Part shown: positions 14,745 through 24,713 of the stretch, piece by piece
How the letters are laid out: each line of letters begins with the position of its first letter
How positions within the stretch are numbered: position 1 is the first letter of the stretch
Source: Leptospira kirschneri serovar Cynopteri str. 3522 CT
Lineage (GTDB): Bacteria > Spirochaetota > Leptospiria > Leptospirales > Leptospiraceae
DNA length: 64,000 bases
Reading direction: 5' to 3'
Assembly: GCF_000243695.2 (NCBI RefSeq)
Contig: NZ_AHMN02000008.1
Location: 25,001 to 89,000 of the forward strand
Notes under the pieces: generated by a model
What the model was told of the DNA's origin: nothing
What the model saw: only the letters and a program-made list of their open reading frames with translations
Database searches by the model: none
Translations under genes and position numbers: made by a program

Positions 14745-15497
14745 ATGGCTTTGATCGAAGAATTTGAATCTCAAGGAAATTTTCTATTTCGTTGGAGATC
14801 TTACATCCCCGGAATCATCTTAGTTCTTTGCCTAGGACTTTTGCCATTCTATCAATTTCCCGGGAATTCTTATATTTATCATTTATACTATCAATCCTTC
14901 TGTTTTACGATCAGCATTTTGGGACTTTCGATACGTAGTTTTGTGATCGGCTATGCGCCCGCGAGAACTTCGGGAAGAAATACGAAAGAACAAGTGGCAG
15001 ACTTAGTCAACCAAGAAGGAATTTATTCCCTCATCCGTCATCCTTTATATGTTGGAAATTTTTTAATGTATTTAGGTGCCGTTTTATTTTTAAAAAATTT
15101 TCTGATCGCATCTGTATTCATTCTTTTTTTCTGGGTATATTACGAAAGAATTATGTTTGCAGAAGAACAATTCCTGCGTAAGAAATTCGGAGAGGCTTAT
15201 CTTTCCTGGGCAAATTCCGTCCCTGCGTTTATCCCTAAATTCAGCGATTATAAAAAACCGGCCCTTCCTTTTTCGATCAGAAACGTAATCAAAAGGGAAT
15301 ATCCAAGTCTTTTCGGGATTTTAGTCATCTTCAGCGTTTTTGATTTAGTGGCTGTTTATTTTAACGAACCAGTCAGTAATTTTATGGAAGCGATTCGTCT
15401 TCCTCAAATGATTCTGTTCGGCGGAGGACTTATTTTTTACATTTTAGTAAGAATTATCGTAAAAACTACAAAACTTTTGCATGTAGATGGTCGCTAA
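14745..15497 (+). CDS. ICMT-like membrane methyltransferase, possible lipid A phosphate methylase
   Basis: A 250-residue polytopic protein. The SAM-binding signature of isoprenylcysteine carboxyl methyltransferase-like enzymes is clear: YSLIRHPLYVGNFLMYLG (RHP at residues 98-100) and, after the next span, FAEEQFLRKKFGEAYLSW. Leptospira are known to methylate the 1-phosphate of lipid A with LmtA, a Ste14/ICMT-related membrane enzyme. This protein fits that family, but other ICMT-like paralogues exist, so identity with LmtA is inference. It is probably monocistronic, since long gene-free stretches lie on both sides. Confidence 0.8.
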   Translation: MALIEEFESQGNFLFRWRSYIPGIILVLCLGLLPFYQFPGNSYIYHLYYQSFCFTISILGLSIRSFVIGYAPARTSGRNTKEQVADLVNQEGIYSLIRHPLYVGNFLMYLGAVLFLKNFLIASVFILFFWVYYERIMFAEEQFLRKKFGEAYLSWANSVPAFIPKFSDYKKPALPFSIRNVIKREYPSLFGILVIFSVFDLVAVYFNEPVSNFMEAIRLPQMILFGGGLIFYILVRIIVKTTKLLHVDGR

Positions 15498-15715
15498 AAC
15501 AATCTCTCTAGCTACTACCTAACGTTGAGTTTAAAAGAATAAAGTGGACGTTATTTTTTTAGCCGGAATCATTTTAGAAAGTTTGAATTTGTCGTTATTT
15601 CAGCAGAATATACTCAAAAAATATAATTTTAGAAAAGTAGAATTCCCTAATATATTAAATCATCCAGTCAAAACATATAAACTCAGTTTCAACAAGAAAA
15701 GAAATTGCTAATAAT

Positions 15716-15826
15716 AGAGTTGTTGAAAAATGAATTCTCCATTTATTTCTGTTTCATGGAATGGTCGATTGAAGCAGTTTTGTTAATCGCCACAACAACT
15801 CTGTTGTAAAGTTTTTCGAACACTCT
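15716..15826 (-). repeat. Miniature inverted-repeat element A, copy 1 (variant)
   Basis: It starts AGAGTTGTTGAAAAAT and ends TTTTTCGAACACTCT. The body matches the reverse complement of the copy at 28140 but carries an extra CAACAACTCTGTTG-like segment near the right end. Flanks AAT and AAA do not match, so this copy has been rearranged. Confidence 0.7.
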
Positions 15827-15918
15827 AAAAAAGAATGACGCAAATTTATAGTTTCTTTGAAGATAACAAAACCTTATCATAATCATTTTACTGATCCCTA
15901 TCAAATTGAGTATCTAAA

Positions 15919-16371
15919 TAACGTGAATTCAACGTAGGAACTTGTAATTTTGAAAAAAGCTAGAATCTGAACTTTATAGATTGATTCTTTAAATGTAGGA
16001 ACTATTACAATTTATAAAATAGAAGTTTATAACAATTGAATCTGTCGTATTCAAATGTGGGAACTATTACAAAACCTAGGTTTGTCTGTAAAATGACGTA
16101 GGAACTCTCACAAATCAAGATTTTACAGACAATTCTAAAATTGTAGGAACTCATACTTTTAGAAAATTTTTTCTCAGCCGAATTCATGTTAAAATGAGAT
16201 TTAAACTTTAATAATGGCCGTGAAACAACGGTTTTATGTAGAAATCCGATTGGACGATGATTCTTTTGGTATTTTATAGTAGTTCCGACAATTTTCAAAG
16301 TTTAACTGGTAAATCCACACGATTTGTGAGAGTTCCTACATTTATTTTTTTACGAAAAAATTGACCTAGGA
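15919..16371 (+). repeat. Dispersed ~450-bp repeat, copy 1
   Basis: It runs from TAACGTGAATTCAACGTAGG to GAAAAAATTGACCTAGG and aligns over nearly its whole length with 32351-32806 and with the reverse complement of 37660-38068. It carries six 14-bp elements, four direct (15995, 16057, 16098, 16143) and two inverted (16276, 16326). It has no coding capacity of its own that I would trust. Confidence 0.85.
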
Positions 16372-16739
16372 TTTTTCCACGAATTTATGCCACTTAAGTA
16401 TTTTAGAAAAATTGACTTTAGTTTGTAGAAATCTGTTTTTGAAAAAAACGATCCAAAAAAGGAAGAATTCGATTCCTAATTACAAATAAGAAAAATATAA
16501 AATTCAATTATTTTAAAGTATTAGACTTTTACAAATGGATTAAAAAGTTCGTTCAAAACTCGTCTCACGACTATAGAAGTAATAGGTTTTAGTTTTACAA
16601 AAAATTGTAGGAACTCATACAAAAACTATAAATGTTACTCATATCTATAAAATTGAGTACCTAAATGTTTAATCACAAACCACCGTTTCATGTTAAATTC
16701 GATCAAATCCAATGCGAAAACGATTGAAGCACTCAGCAG

Positions 16740-16865
16740 AATGCTCTCTATCATAACCAACCCACAAGTTGAATAGGATTTTAAAATCAAAATAACTCAA
16801 CACAACGCTCTCTATGGATCGCGTTGTGGGATCAAAAACGCACATTTTCAAGTGTTCTGCCTTCC
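16740..16865. repeat. GC-richer dispersed repeat fragment
   Basis: The string ATAACCAACCCACAAGTTGA and the following ATAGGATTTTAAAATC recur at about 38070-38100, as do CGCACATTTTCAAGTGTT-type sequences. The embedded AACGCTCTCTATGGATCGCG motif resembles fragments at 35840, 44560 and 48700. The origin is unknown; it could be scattered pieces of a decayed element. Confidence 0.5.
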
Positions 16866-17421
16866 ATTGTTTCAAAACAAAGTAGCTAACTCTGCTACTT
16901 CTTTTACAGCGCGTCCCAAAACCTAATTCTGCTTTATCAGAAAGATCAAGCTGTAAGGTTCTGTCCCAGTTTTAGGACAGGTTCTTATCGTAAACGAACC
17001 GTTTAACGTCGGTTTACTGCTTGTTCCCGAAATTCCGGCGAATAGTTACTTCTTCTTTTCATTATCACCTTTTACCTCATTCTTGGCGAAAAAGGTGTCC
17101 ACTTTTATGTTACCTAGTCAAATCACAACTTTTACGGTAAAATACCCAGCGTAAATTCATTCAAAAAAATTCTTAAAGTAATATCTTACTACAATAGAAT
17201 TGTTGAAAAAATCTCTATCTACAACGATTTTATAATTCGTTTTATTAAAAAACATCATAGAATATCGACATTTCAAGCAAAGATAAAGTATTTTGAGATA
17301 GATTTTACCAATTTAGAAATTATCTTTAAAACCAAAATATTATAAATTTATACTATTTTATTTTTGCAAAAATATTATAAAATGATTGTATTCTATTTTT
17401 CTTGAAGTTGAGGAAAAATTC

Positions 17422-18162
17422 TTAAGTTGAAAATACCTGAGAAGAACTTTCTAAATAAGATTTCAAATGGCTCGTTTCTTTCGTAAAAAATAATGGAACC
17501 GGATAATTCGTTTTAGAAGGAATCAAAACGATTCCCTCGTCAAAAAAAAGAATTTTTTCAATTTCGGAAAATGAATATTTATAACTGCTATTTAAGGCTT
17601 CAAAAGAAAAAGAATCCCTACCCTCATTCAACTTACCCGGACCGATTCGTTTTAAACCTTTCCATTTATCCGGAGTTAAACTTTCTTTTTTATCCGCAAG
17701 TTTTTCAAACGGAAACTCTCTGTTTTGATCTAAATATAAAATCCCTTCGATTTCAAAACGAACTTCTCTAATTTCTTCCTCTTGGAGTTTTTGTTCTCTC
17801 TCCTGAGGAATGGATTCTTCTAAAACTTCGATTCCGGATTTTTCTTCAGTTACTTCCTCGTAAATAGATTCAGGTGGAGAAGATTCTAAAACTTGATTCT
17901 TTTTTGGAATTTTTCTTTCTTCCACAAATAGACTTTCCAGATGTTTTTGTTTTTCGATCTGTTCCCAACTAGGAGTTTTTTTTGAAGCAGCCAGAATCTC
18001 CGCGCCTCTACGTAAGTTAGGCCCGGATTCGTTCTGATAATTTCCTTTTCTAACATTGGACTGAAAGCTCGATTTCTCTCGATCCGTACTCGGATTTAAA
18101 GAAACATAGATAAAACAAAGAAGTCCGACTAAAACGAGTGTGATCGCGATCAAGAGCATCAT
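17422..18162 (-). CDS. Hypothetical membrane-anchored protein
   Basis: A 246-residue protein with one N-terminal membrane helix (LLIAITLVLVGLLCFIYVSL), a long Glu/Lys/Ser-rich linker (residues 25-135) and a compact C-terminal domain. The domain starts VRFEIEGILYLDQNREFPFE and ends in FFDEGIVLIPSKTNYPVPLFF, a beta-rich pattern of the kind seen in small regulatory or PH-like domains. I do not recognise the family. It is divergent from the SurA-like gene with a short gap, which suggests a shared promoter region. Confidence 0.65.
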   Translation of the reverse strand: MMLLIAITLVLVGLLCFIYVSLNPSTDREKSSFQSNVRKGNYQNESGPNLRRGAEILAASKKTPSWEQIEKQKHLESLFVEERKIPKKNQVLESSPPESIYEEVTEEKSGIEVLEESIPQEREQKLQEEEIREVRFEIEGILYLDQNREFPFEKLADKKESLTPDKWKGLKRIGPGKLNEGRDSFSFEALNSSYKYSFSEIEKILFFDEGIVLIPSKTNYPVPLFFTKETSHLKSYLESSSQVFST

Positions 18163-18247
18163 TTTATGTATCTGTCGATCAGACCGGTTTCTGAAGCGTT
18201 TTTCTCACTTTTCTCCTTTACAGAAATATTCCTTCACAGACCCTTTC

Positions 18248-19499
<1,252 letters not shown>

Positions 19500-19500
<1 letters not shown>

Positions 19501-19964
19501 TGCAAATCCGGGCAGAATTGGTAAATCCATTTTTAGAAGCGGCTACGATCGTTTTTAGAGACGTTCTGAAAACCGATTTGATCCGTGGCAAGATAGGAAT
19601 CAAAGATAACCCGGAAACCAATCTGGAACTTTCCATCGTGATCGGAGTAATTGGAACGTTTAACGGAGAAGTTGTCTACGGACTCAACTACGACGCTGCT
19701 TATAAGATCGCCGGAGTTTTGATGCCTGGCATGAGCGAACAGGAAATCAAAAACGAATATAAAGACATCTTAGGTGAAATTGCAAATATGACCACCGGAA
19801 ATGCTATGAACATTTTCGCAAGTTCCGGTCAATCGATAGAAATCACCGCACCAAATATTGTAGATTCGAAAAGTGAAACTTTGAAAATTCCTAGAAAACC
19901 TTCTTTAGGAATTAGTTTATTTTCCAAATTCGGAAAATTAGACGTAAACGTTTCTCTTACATAA
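19500..19964 (+). CDS. CheX-like chemotaxis phosphatase
   Basis: A 154-residue protein of the CheC/CheX/FliY superfamily. The key helix DILGEIANMTTGNAMN holds the E-x2-N phosphatase motif followed by the GNA turn. The N-terminal LVNPFLEAATIVFRDVLK matches the usual CheX start. CheX dephosphorylates CheY-P in spirochaetes and so helps reset flagellar rotation. The ATG at 19500 uses the last base of the upstream stop codon (TAATG), so translation is coupled to the SurA-like gene. That gene has no obvious chemotaxis link. There is only one E-x2-N motif, as in CheX. Confidence 0.8.
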
Positions 19965-20087
19965 CAACTGTCCCAAAACTACGGCACTTAAGTTTTCTAA
20001 TCCAGTAGAATGAGATTTTAGAATGCGCCGTAAAAGTTGCCTTGTCCTTCAAAACTTAGAACGGAGTCTTGCGGCTTAATTTCTTTA

Positions 20088-20182
20088 TTACTCATAACTA
20101 TATAATAAAGTACCTAATATTTTACATAGAATCAGTATTTTGTGATAAAATTAACGGTACTCAATTTTATAGAGATCAGTAA
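20088..20182 (+). repeat. Inverted-repeat element B, full copy
   Basis: The left end TTACTCATAACTATATAATA and the right end, read in reverse complement TTACTGATCTCTATAAAATT, form imperfect terminal inverted repeats that both continue into (A/T)GAGTACC-like sequence. A nearly identical copy lies at 47003-47097. It has no coding capacity. Confidence 0.65.
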
Positions 20183-20360
20183 GAACAAAATTAAGTCTCG
20201 AAATATATATAAGATTTTTAGAACTGACTCAAAGTTTTATATAAGGAAATCTAGATATACAATTCAGATGTTTACTGATATAAATTTTAATCTCAATGTT
20301 TATTTAGATTAGAACGAGTTTGATATAAAAGAAATTAGGAAAAAAAAATTTTCTAAAATT

Positions 20361-20460
20361 AGAGTTGTTGAAAAATTAATTCTTGATCTGTTTGTATTGG
20401 ATTGAATGGACAATTGAAGCAATTTTACGAATTTTCACTATGGAATTTTTCAACAACTCT
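20361..20460 (-). repeat. Miniature inverted-repeat element A, copy 2
   Basis: 100 bp, from AGAGTTGTTGAAAAATTA to AATTTTTCAACAACTCT. It is flanked by ATT (20358-20360) and ATT (20461-20463), a 3-bp direct repeat consistent with a target-site duplication. Confidence 0.85.
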
Positions 20461-20637
20461 ATTGTAGGAACTCATACTTTTAAAAAATTCTTTCTTACGC
20501 CCTGCTCACGCTAATAAAGTATCTGATCTTTACGGCAAAAGTCTGTTTGAATGTAAAAAACGTTAGACACTTTGTTATTTAGTTATTAATAGTAAGAAAT
20601 AGAATTTCTTTTTTACAAACCCAATAAGGTCTTTTTT

Positions 20638-21189
20638 ATGCTGCAGAATTTTTTGAAAACCAGTAGAATACTTTGTATCCTAATAATCAGTTTAGGAATC
20701 TTTCTATTAGAATGTTTTAAAACCGAACAAAGATCTTTAGAAGTTTCAATCGCAATTCCAGGAAACGATAAAGAAAAAAGTCTATTTCTCTACGAATCGA
20801 GCGATAAAATCATATTTCATGTTTTAGTAAAAAACGTCTCCAATAAAGAAGTTCGTATTTGGAAGGACTGGAATAGTTGGGGTTATAATAATTTATCTTT
20901 TCAAATACAAACCGATCAAGAAAGTATAAGTATATATAAAGAAGAAAAAGAATGGTTTAAAAACTTTCCTGACTTTTGGAGCATCAAACCAAACGAATTC
21001 GTAATACTAAACGTAAACTTTGACGTAAAAACTTGGCCAAAACTTAAGGAATTAAAATTTAAAAACGATAAAGTTAAAATCAAATGTATTTATGAAATTA
21101 AAGAAGATCCTTATAGTGAAAAATACAACATATGGACCGGAAAGATAGAATCTAGTTTTGTTGAGGCATCGATTTATTCTAATCTTTGA
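20638..21189 (+). CDS. Putative lipoprotein of unknown function
   Basis: A 183-residue protein. It has a signal peptide with hydrophobic core ILCILIISLGIFLL and a lipobox-like LLEC (Cys25), then a beta-rich domain (SLEVSIAIPGNDKEKSLFLY, HVLVKNVSNKEVRIWKDWNS) that looks like an immunoglobulin-like or BsuPI-type fold. No enzyme motif is visible. The upstream gap is filled with repeats, and the gene appears to be transcribed alone. Location in the periplasm or outer membrane is inferred. Confidence 0.6.
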   Translation: MLQNFLKTSRILCILIISLGIFLLECFKTEQRSLEVSIAIPGNDKEKSLFLYESSDKIIFHVLVKNVSNKEVRIWKDWNSWGYNNLSFQIQTDQESISIYKEEKEWFKNFPDFWSIKPNEFVILNVNFDVKTWPKLKELKFKNDKVKIKCIYEIKEDPYSEKYNIWTGKIESSFVEASIYSNL

Positions 21190-21441
21190 ATATGAATAAA
21201 TACAACTTACAGATTTTATTACTAGGGCACATAAAAATAATACTGATGTGAATCTCCTTCAAAAAGTCAACAAATCTGGGTTAAACGCCATTTTTTGAAA
21301 ACTTTCACATCTTTGGTAAAATCGATTGTTAATTTTTGGTACTATTTTTATACGTCTGAGTAATATAGAATTTTTTAGAAACTATCGCTTCTTTAAAATT
21401 TTGGTTCTTTTAGGATTTTATGGAAGTTTTGAGAAAAGTTC

Positions 21442-22437
21442 TTAATAATATCTTCGTTTTAAAATTCCTCTCAATTCTTTTACAAAAGGAGAATCTTCAG
21501 AAGCATCCGGATTCAATCGGTTTAGATACGTTTTTGCCCAATTCTCCGCTTCTTCATACTTTCCTTGATCTCCGTAAATTCTAGCGATCAAAGTTACCGC
21601 TTTTTCCAATTGATCCTTTTTAGGATCTAGTTCAGGTTTTTTACGAAGAAGTTTCACCAATTGTAAAAGATACCTTCTTGCAGAATCTTTTCGTTCCGTA
21701 GAAGAAAGCATTTCCCCCAAAGAAAAAAGAGAAATCGATTGAAAATTTTCAGGAGCCTCAGTTATGATTTTAAGATACTGAGTTTCCGCTTCCAAAATTT
21801 TTCCGTTACCTCTTAAGGCACGTGCTACCTCAAAGACCGCCTTCCACTTTTCATCTTCCGAATCGATTTGTTCCGTAATAGCACCCGTGTCATTTGAACT
21901 TTCCGCGGTTAATCTTGCATCTTCCAACTTAGAAGCGTTTGCAGATTTCCCTTGTCCAGAGGATTGATTGAATTCACTTTTTGCATGACTTCTTTGATTT
22001 TCTCTCAAACGCAAAAGCCCTTTTTTGTATCCGCTTTCGGAGGGATCTTCCTTCTTTTTATTCTTTTTCTTTTTTAAATTCGTTTTTTCGGAATTTGGGA
22101 GAATCGTTTTAGTTTCGGATTTAGAAAGAGTTTCAGCGGAATGTTTTTCTAAATTAGAATTTATAGAAGAAGGGTCTTGCACAGAAGATTCCATCGAAGA
22201 AACGTTAGTCGTCTTTTCTCCATCCACCTGCACATTCTGATTGGAAGATTCTTGAGTAGAATTTTCTTTTGGTTTTATTTCATTCGGACTTGTAACTTCA
22301 GAAGAATTCTCTGGAATCCAATCCTTTGTATTTTCCGAAATTTCTGGAAATGGTAAGGGCATGTCCGCAAAAAGAGCACCACTTGTTAAAACCGCAGACA
22401 AAAAAAACAATAGGATCAAATCAGTCCAGTCTTTCAT
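21442..22437 (-). CDS. Exported TPR-type protein
   Basis: A 331-residue protein with a signal peptide (LILLFFLSAVLTSGALFA). A long low-complexity Ser/Lys/Glu-rich stretch (about residues 30-190) is followed by tetratricopeptide-like helices in the last 130 residues (EVARALRGNGKILEAETQYL, QSISLFSLGEMLSSTER, YGDQGKYEEAENWAKTYLN). TPR repeats mediate protein complexes. It overlaps the upstream gene (22434-23045) by 4 nt, so the two form a coupled pair. The extended linker suggests it spans part of the periplasm. Function is unknown. Confidence 0.7.
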   Translation of the reverse strand: MKDWTDLILLFFLSAVLTSGALFADMPLPFPEISENTKDWIPENSSEVTSPNEIKPKENSTQESSNQNVQVDGEKTTNVSSMESSVQDPSSINSNLEKHSAETLSKSETKTILPNSEKTNLKKKKNKKKEDPSESGYKKGLLRLRENQRSHAKSEFNQSSGQGKSANASKLEDARLTAESSNDTGAITEQIDSEDEKWKAVFEVARALRGNGKILEAETQYLKIITEAPENFQSISLFSLGEMLSSTERKDSARRYLLQLVKLLRKKPELDPKKDQLEKAVTLIARIYGDQGKYEEAENWAKTYLNRLNPDASEDSPFVKELRGILKRRYY

Positions 22438-23045
22438 CTAGGTTCAAAAGTATCTTTAGAATTACTTTTAGGAGGTTTCATTAAGGTAGGACGATCTTGA
22501 TTGTTGGAACTGCCTCGTTCCGAAGAAATCGTTCCTGGATCATCCAAATTTCGATTTGTATTAGTAACTTTTTCTCGATCTTGTGTCGGAAGTACGTCCG
22601 ATTCTGTAGGCAATTTAGGAGTTCCTACCCCTTCTCTTCTTCCATCTCTCAATGGATCTTTTCCTTCGGGAATATTTGACTCAGGTAAAAGTCCATCCTT
22701 AGGTTTTTCCCTTTCATAACGATCGATTTCCAGATTAGAAGACGATTCTCTTGTGAATGATAAATCCGGATCACTATAACGAATGGATCTACGTCTACGA
22801 TTGTAATCTCTTTCTAGATCCTCTAAAAACAAAGCCTTACGATCCAATTCTTTTGCTTGATCATCAAACGCAGCTCCTTCTTTTCCTCTTTGAATTCCGA
22901 TAAGCACAGCCAACGCAATCCCCAACATAGCCAATGAAATCGCCGTATATAAAAGAGTCTTCTGAACTTGAGGTGGAAGATTACGAGACAGATTGTCGAT
23001 CGAGGAAAATCCAGACTGAAATTTATCTTTTACGTTAAAATCCAT
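22434..23045 (-). CDS. Hypothetical single-span membrane protein
   Basis: A 203-residue protein. A cytoplasmic N-terminus of about 30 residues is followed by one membrane span (TAISLAMLGIALAVLIGI) and a hydrophilic, probably disordered Arg/Asp/Ser/Pro-rich tail (FLEDLERDYNRRRRSIRYSD and onward). No domain is recognised. It is coupled by a 4-nt overlap to the downstream TPR protein, so the two likely act together, perhaps as an envelope-spanning pair; this is inference. Confidence 0.65.
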   Translation of the reverse strand: MDFNVKDKFQSGFSSIDNLSRNLPPQVQKTLLYTAISLAMLGIALAVLIGIQRGKEGAAFDDQAKELDRKALFLEDLERDYNRRRRSIRYSDPDLSFTRESSSNLEIDRYEREKPKDGLLPESNIPEGKDPLRDGRREGVGTPKLPTESDVLPTQDREKVTNTNRNLDDPGTISSERGSSNNQDRPTLMKPPKSNSKDTFEPR

Positions 23046-23189
23046 TGTTTAAGTCCATTGTATATTTTTAGTTTCGGTCATTTTTCTAATTCTAATCAGT
23101 GATAGAAAATTTTAGATCCGTTTTTTTAAACCTGATTTTATCGTCTTATTTTTTAGAGGTCAAATCTAACCTCTCAAATTAGAATCAAA

Positions 23190-23897
23190 ATGGGAATTGA
23201 AAACGAAATTCCAGATTGTTATTTTTGTCCCAACCGGCATAAATTCAAATGTATATCCTTAGATACCCTCGAAAAAATCAACTCCACTAAAAAGTTCAGA
23301 CTCTTTCGTAAAAACGAACTGCTTATTCAAGAAGGAACTAAAACAAACGGATTTTATTTTATCAAATCTGGATGTGTTCGTATATTTCGAAATTCCTCCT
23401 CCGGAAAAGAACAGACCTTTTCAATCCGAAGGCCTGGAGAATGGGTAGGATTTAGAGATCTTTTAGCGGGAAAAACTTTTGTTCAAAATGTAGAAGCCAT
23501 AGAAAACGTTGAAGCATGTTTCATCTCAAAAGAAGTTTTGAATGAACTGATGGAAGAAGATTCAAATTTTCAAATGGAAATTCTAAAACAAATGGCAACA
23601 GAATGGAAACAACTAGAAGACCAGACCCTTACTTTAGGAACAAAACAAGTCCACGGTAAAATTGCTGAGCTTCTTATTTCTTTTAGAACGACTTCCCCTG
23701 ATAAATCCGAAATAGAACTCAACCTCACAAGAGAGATCATGGCCTCTATGGTTGGAACCTCCACCGAGACGTTGGTGCGCGCGCTTTCCGATTTCAAACA
23801 TAGAAAATGGATTAAAATCCGCAAGAATCGAATCTGTTTTTTAAACGTAGATGCCTTGAAAGAAATTTCAGGCATAGAGACTAAAACATATCATTGA
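23190..23897 (+). CDS. FNR-type Crp-family transcription regulator
   Basis: A 235-residue regulator. The cAMP-binding-type beta barrel occupies residues 30-125 and a Crp winged helix occupies residues 165-225 (LTREIMASMVGTSTETLVRA, then LSDFKHRKW). Cysteines at 10, 13 and 21 (CYFCPNRHKFKC) plus Cys110 (VEACFIS) match the spacing of the 4Fe-4S ligands of E. coli FNR (20, 23, 29, 122). This suggests a true oxygen sensor and not a cAMP receptor. Directly downstream are remnants of cbb3-oxidase assembly genes, classic FNR targets, so the regulator has outlived its local regulon. Confidence 0.85.
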   Translation: MGIENEIPDCYFCPNRHKFKCISLDTLEKINSTKKFRLFRKNELLIQEGTKTNGFYFIKSGCVRIFRNSSSGKEQTFSIRRPGEWVGFRDLLAGKTFVQNVEAIENVEACFISKEVLNELMEEDSNFQMEILKQMATEWKQLEDQTLTLGTKQVHGKIAELLISFRTTSPDKSEIELNLTREIMASMVGTSTETLVRALSDFKHRKWIKIRKNRICFLNVDALKEISGIETKTYH

Positions 23898-23960
23898 TTT
23901 TAGTTTTGAGATATAATCTCGTCCATTTCTGGTTCTTAATTTTTATTTATATCTGAGCAG

Positions 23961-24174
23961 GTCCGTATCACTTGAAAAAACAGTACACTTACTAGAACTT
24001 CTCTATGGATCGAAAATTCAATCCAATCCTAAACCGAAAATCCAAAGAGTAACGGACAAAATTTCAACTTATTTCATCCAAATTGTTCTGAGAATAGAGA
24101 TTTTAACTTTTATTATATTCGGTTTTTATTATCATTCTTGGGAATTTGCGATCTTAAACACAATCAGCGTTTTG
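23961..24174 (+). pseudogene. Remnant of heavy-metal P-type ATPase (ccoI type)
   Basis: Two frames together give VRIT, stop, KNSTLTR, a frameshift, then KPKIQRVTDKISTYFIQIVL and EFAILNTISVL. This matches the segment between the actuator domain and the CPC membrane helix of copper-type P1B ATPases such as CcoI (usual form KxxIQRxxDKISxYFVPxV). It ends exactly before the CPC motif, where a copy of inverted-repeat element B begins (about 24164). The catalytic DKTG part is missing. The gene is dead: one stop, one frameshift and both ends gone. Confidence 0.75.
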
Positions 24175-24213
24175 CGATAGAATTAACGGTACTCAATTTT
24201 ATAGAGATCAGTA
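24164..24213 (+). repeat. Inverted-repeat element B, right half
   Basis: The sequence from ATCAGCGTTTTGCGATAG through GGTACTCAATTTTATAGAGA to TCAGTAA matches the right half of the element at 20088-20182 and 47003-47097. It joins the truncated ccoI remnant to the ccoS remnant, so the deletion of ccoI has an endpoint in this repeat. Confidence 0.65.
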
Positions 24214-24218
24214 AAACC

Positions 24219-24390
24219 ATGAATGCACTGTATCTCACAATCCCTTTGGCGATATTGATTGCGTTAGTCGCTTTATCTACATTCCTATGGTCCTTAAAAT
24301 CTGGACGATATTGAAGGCCCAAAATACAGAATGTTTTTCTATGACGATAAACCCAAAATTTCAAAAAAGGGGGAACTTCATGCAGACTAA
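24219..24390 (+). pseudogene. Frameshifted ccoS-like gene (cbb3 oxidase assembly)
   Basis: The ATG at 24219 opens MNALYLTIPLAILIALVALS and TFLWSLKSGRY, the single-span start of CcoS, and then meets TGA at 24312. One base later the second frame reads EGPKYRMFFYDDKPKISKKG and ELHAD with a TAA at 24388-24390, which is the normal CcoS continuation (SGQYDDLEGPxxRIL). A few bases between GRY and EGP are therefore lost. CcoS assists cbb3 oxidase maturation. The 31-residue first part could still be translated but would not be functional. Confidence 0.75.
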
Positions 24391-24654
24391 ACTTATTATA
24401 ACCACGATCTCCGTGGCCTTTCTACACGGAATCACTAGCTCTCTACATTGTATAGGAATGTGTGGGCCTTTTGCCGGAACGTTAAACATGGTCGGAGAAA
24501 AAGGAAAATTTAAAATGAATCTATTGTATAACTTAGGGAGATTCATTCCTATTCTATCTTAGGTACAATTTTAGGAATTTCGATGATTTTTTTCCGAATG
24601 AATCATACTCCACATGATTTTCAAAAAATAAGGTGGAATTCCTATCATCACTAA
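24380..24654 (+). pseudogene. Truncated TauE/SafE-like membrane protein gene
   Basis: The ATG at 24380 overlaps the end of the ccoS remnant. The first frame gives the conserved start SVAFLHGITSSLHCIGMCGP and YNLGRFI and stops at 24562. Two missing bases later, the other frame continues YSILGTILGISMIFFR before losing similarity and stopping at 24652. Full-length proteins of this family (TauE/SafE-like, often called CcoH-linked copper or assembly proteins) have six spans and about 230 residues; only the first one and a half spans remain. It belongs to the same decayed cco cluster. Confidence 0.75.
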
Positions 24655-24713
24655 TGAAAAATCTTTCCAAACATTCAAGTTTTTTAGATAGATTTCGATT
24701 GTAAAAAGGGACA

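Larger units (their letters stand above)
15498..17421. other. 1.9-kb gene-free repeat region
   Basis: No supportable gene. The region contains an inverted-repeat element (15716-15826), a full ~400-bp dispersed repeat (15919-16371), a further isolated 14-bp element (16617-16630), a half copy of the ~95-bp element near 16636-16672, a GC-richer repeat fragment (about 16740-16865) and a half TIR (AGAATTGTTGAAAAA) near 17195. Reading frames here on the minus strand recur with similar sequence in other repeat copies and are repeat shadows. Confidence 0.6.
19965..20637. other. Intergenic repeat region
   Basis: No gene. It holds the ~95-bp inverted-repeat element (20088-20182), inverted-repeat element A copy 2 (20361-20460) and one 14-bp element (20464-20477) directly next to it. 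The remainder is AT-rich with no recognised signal. Confidence 0.55.

Noticed and set aside
16005..16298. Minus-strand 97-codon frame
   Set aside because: It lies entirely in the dispersed repeat, and the partly similar frame in copy 2 (32559-32774) is shorter and differs at both ends; no start signal or family features.
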